Source: Massariosphaeria phaeospora (taxonomy: Eukaryota; Ascomycota; Dothideomycetes; Pleosporales). Taken from it: 64,000 nt of DNA. Under the pieces are notes generated by a model. That model did no database searches, was not told the origin of the DNA, and worked only from the letters and a program-made list of their open reading frames with translations. Where the stretch lies: positions 496,001 through 560,000 of the forward strand of contig JAADJZ010000029.1 of the NCBI GenBank assembly GCA_011032825.1, given 5' to 3'. The position numbers and the translations under genes were made by a program. Position 1 is the stretch's first letter; every line of letters starts with the position of its first letter. Positions 63,134 to 64,000 of the stretch are shown here, in pieces.

Positions 63134-64000
63134 CTAGTCTCTAACTAAGAGGTAGGAAGCATGATCCTCTAGCTCCACAGGCGACGTCAGGTTTAGGTCT
63201 GAAGGTAGCGCAATGTCTCCTATGTTAGTATGTAGAGCACTACTATCTAGTGAGAAAGCGAGCTCCTTAATGAATAGGTACGGGCTGTCAAGCACTGTGC
63301 GGCACGTGCCCGTCGCTGTCTCCCACACTCGCACTGTCTTGTCCCAGGATGCTGAGGCGATTAGCTGTCCGTCTTGCGAGAACACTACCGCACTGACAGC
63401 CTCTGTATGGCCCGTCAGCTCGTAGCGACACGTGCCCGTCGCCGTCTCCCACACTCGCACTGTCGCGTCGTCGGATGCTGAGGCGATGAGCTGTCCGTCT
63501 CGCGAGAATACTACCGCGCTGACCTCTTCTGAATGGCCCGTCAACTCGTGGCGACACGTGCCCGTCGCCGTCTCCCACACTCGCACTGTCTTGTCGTCGG
63601 ATGCTGAGGCGACTAGCTGTCCGTCTCGCGAGAATATTACCGCGCTGACCTCTTCTGAATGGCCCATTAGCTTGTGGCGACACTTGCCCGTCGCTGTTTC
63701 CCACACTCGCACTGTCTTGTCGTCGGATGCTGAGGCGACTAGCTGTCCGTCTCGCGAGAATATTACCGCGCTAACCTCTTCTGAATGGCCTATTAGCTTG
63801 TGGCGACACGTGCCCGTCGCCGTCTCCCACACTCGCACTGTCTTGTCCCAGAATGCTGAGGCGATTAGCTGTTCGTCTTGCGAGAACACTACCGCACTGA
63901 CAGCCTCTGTATGGCCCGTCAGCTCGTAGCGACACGTGCCCGTCGCCGTCTCCCACACTCGCACTGTCTCGTCGTAGGATGCCGAGGCGATTAGCTGTCT
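63134..64000 (-). CDS. WD40-repeat receptor-like protein, 3' part (cut by window edge)
   Basis: The frame is open to the window end at 64000 and stops at 63134-63136. Five full WD40 units of 42 aa (126 bp) are visible, plus a partial unit at the edge and a degenerate last unit: TVRVWETATGTCRYELTGHT, EAVSAVVFSQDGQLIASAS. They are 90% or more identical by eye; variation clusters at CRHxL and at the ASxDK position. The C-terminal cap (PYLFIKELAFSLDSSALHTN) is not repeated. Near-identical WD40 units occur in NACHT-WD40 (HET-E-type) incompatibility proteins; the NACHT end lies outside the window, so that is inference. No stops. Same strand as the ankyrin receptor. Confidence 0.88.
   Translation of the reverse strand, partial: RQLIASASYDETVRVWETATGTCRYELTGHTEAVSAVVFSQDEQLIASAFWDKTVRVWETATGTCRHKLIGHSEEVSAVIFSRDGQLVASASDDKTVRVWETATGKCRHKLMGHSEEVSAVIFSRDGQLVASASDDKTVRVWETATGTCRHELTGHSEEVSAVVFSRDGQLIASASDDATVRVWETATGTCRYELTGHTEAVSAVVFSQDGQLIASASWDKTVRVWETATGTCRTVLDSPYLFIKELAFSLDSSALHTNIGDIALPSDLNLTSPVELEDHASYLLVRD
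63330..63970 (-). repeat. 126-bp tandem repeats encoding WD40 blades
   Basis: In-phase units of 126 bp, each beginning with the codons for TVRVWE. Two adjacent units differ at only a few residues (GHSEEV types), others at GHTEAV, suggesting exchange among units. Confidence 0.88.

Noticed and set aside
63213..63929. Repetitive plus-strand frames opposite the WD40 gene
   Set aside because: Antisense shadows of 126-bp repeats, which have the same length modulo three and so stay open.

Overview
This window looks like nuclear DNA of a filamentous ascomycete (Pezizomycotina, probably Dothideomycetes; the class is an inference). The evidence is short GT..AG introns of 52-58 nt with CTAAC-like branch sites, fungal NACHT proteins, fungal pogo, hAT, Tc1, Ty3/gypsy and Ty1/copia families, and strongly directional C-to-T / G-to-A decay typical of repeat-induced point mutation (RIP). 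Bacterial features such as operons or ribosome binding sites are absent. I see no rRNA, tRNA or CRISPR array.

Layout. (1) 1-1.8 kb: an intact three-exon gene for a DUF7924-type protein. (2) 2.8-10.6 kb: a minus-strand DUF3435 ('FluG-domain', tyrosine-recombinase-like) gene is split by two pogo elements lying end to end (3651-7651 and 7654-9765); the first carries a third pogo (5710-7571). The recombinase relic is also truncated at its 3' side, where it meets an unrelated plus-strand membrane-protein fragment. (3) 11.0-11.8 kb: ankyrin-gene fragments at a sharp GC to AT transition. (4) 12.2-49.2 kb: an AT-rich graveyard of nested transposons. In order: a pogo fragment; a Tc1 element cut by a 323-bp MITE and by Gypsy-1 (14333-21510); pogo scraps; a partial Copia-2; a MITE containing a pogo (26029-27872); a hAT transposase cut by Gypsy-2 (28903-35321) and Gypsy-3 (36009-41972); and Copia-1 (42253-47930) carrying another MITE. 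All four complete LTR elements have matching LTR lengths and 5-bp target duplications, three of them perfect (ACGCG, TTTGC, TAGCG).

(5) 49.3-55.2 kb: a GC-normal island with an apparently intact NOD-like receptor (SesA-NACHT-ankyrin, about 1085 aa, three exons) and two small genes of unknown function. (6) 55.2-61.3 kb: a pogo element whose stop codon was the target of a 3.7-kb Tc1-type element. That Tc1 element encloses a second, unrecognised gene. (7) 61.3-64 kb: a 12-bp minisatellite, a methyltransferase pseudogene, and the 3' part of a second receptor-like gene with nearly identical WD40 repeats, cut by the window edge.

Biologically, two repeat-domain receptor genes of the kind used in fungal non-self recognition sit in or beside a RIP-inactivated transposon compartment. 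Inside the transposons almost no frame is open and TAG/TAA stops dominate. The host genes, including the long internal repeats of the receptors, remain open. The most checkable and unusual items are the pogo-disrupted DUF3435 gene, the 323-bp MITE family and the recombination junction at one copy, the two-gene Tc1 element, the self-priming site of Gypsy-3, and an apparent preference of the mutation process for C in pyrimidine-C-A contexts.
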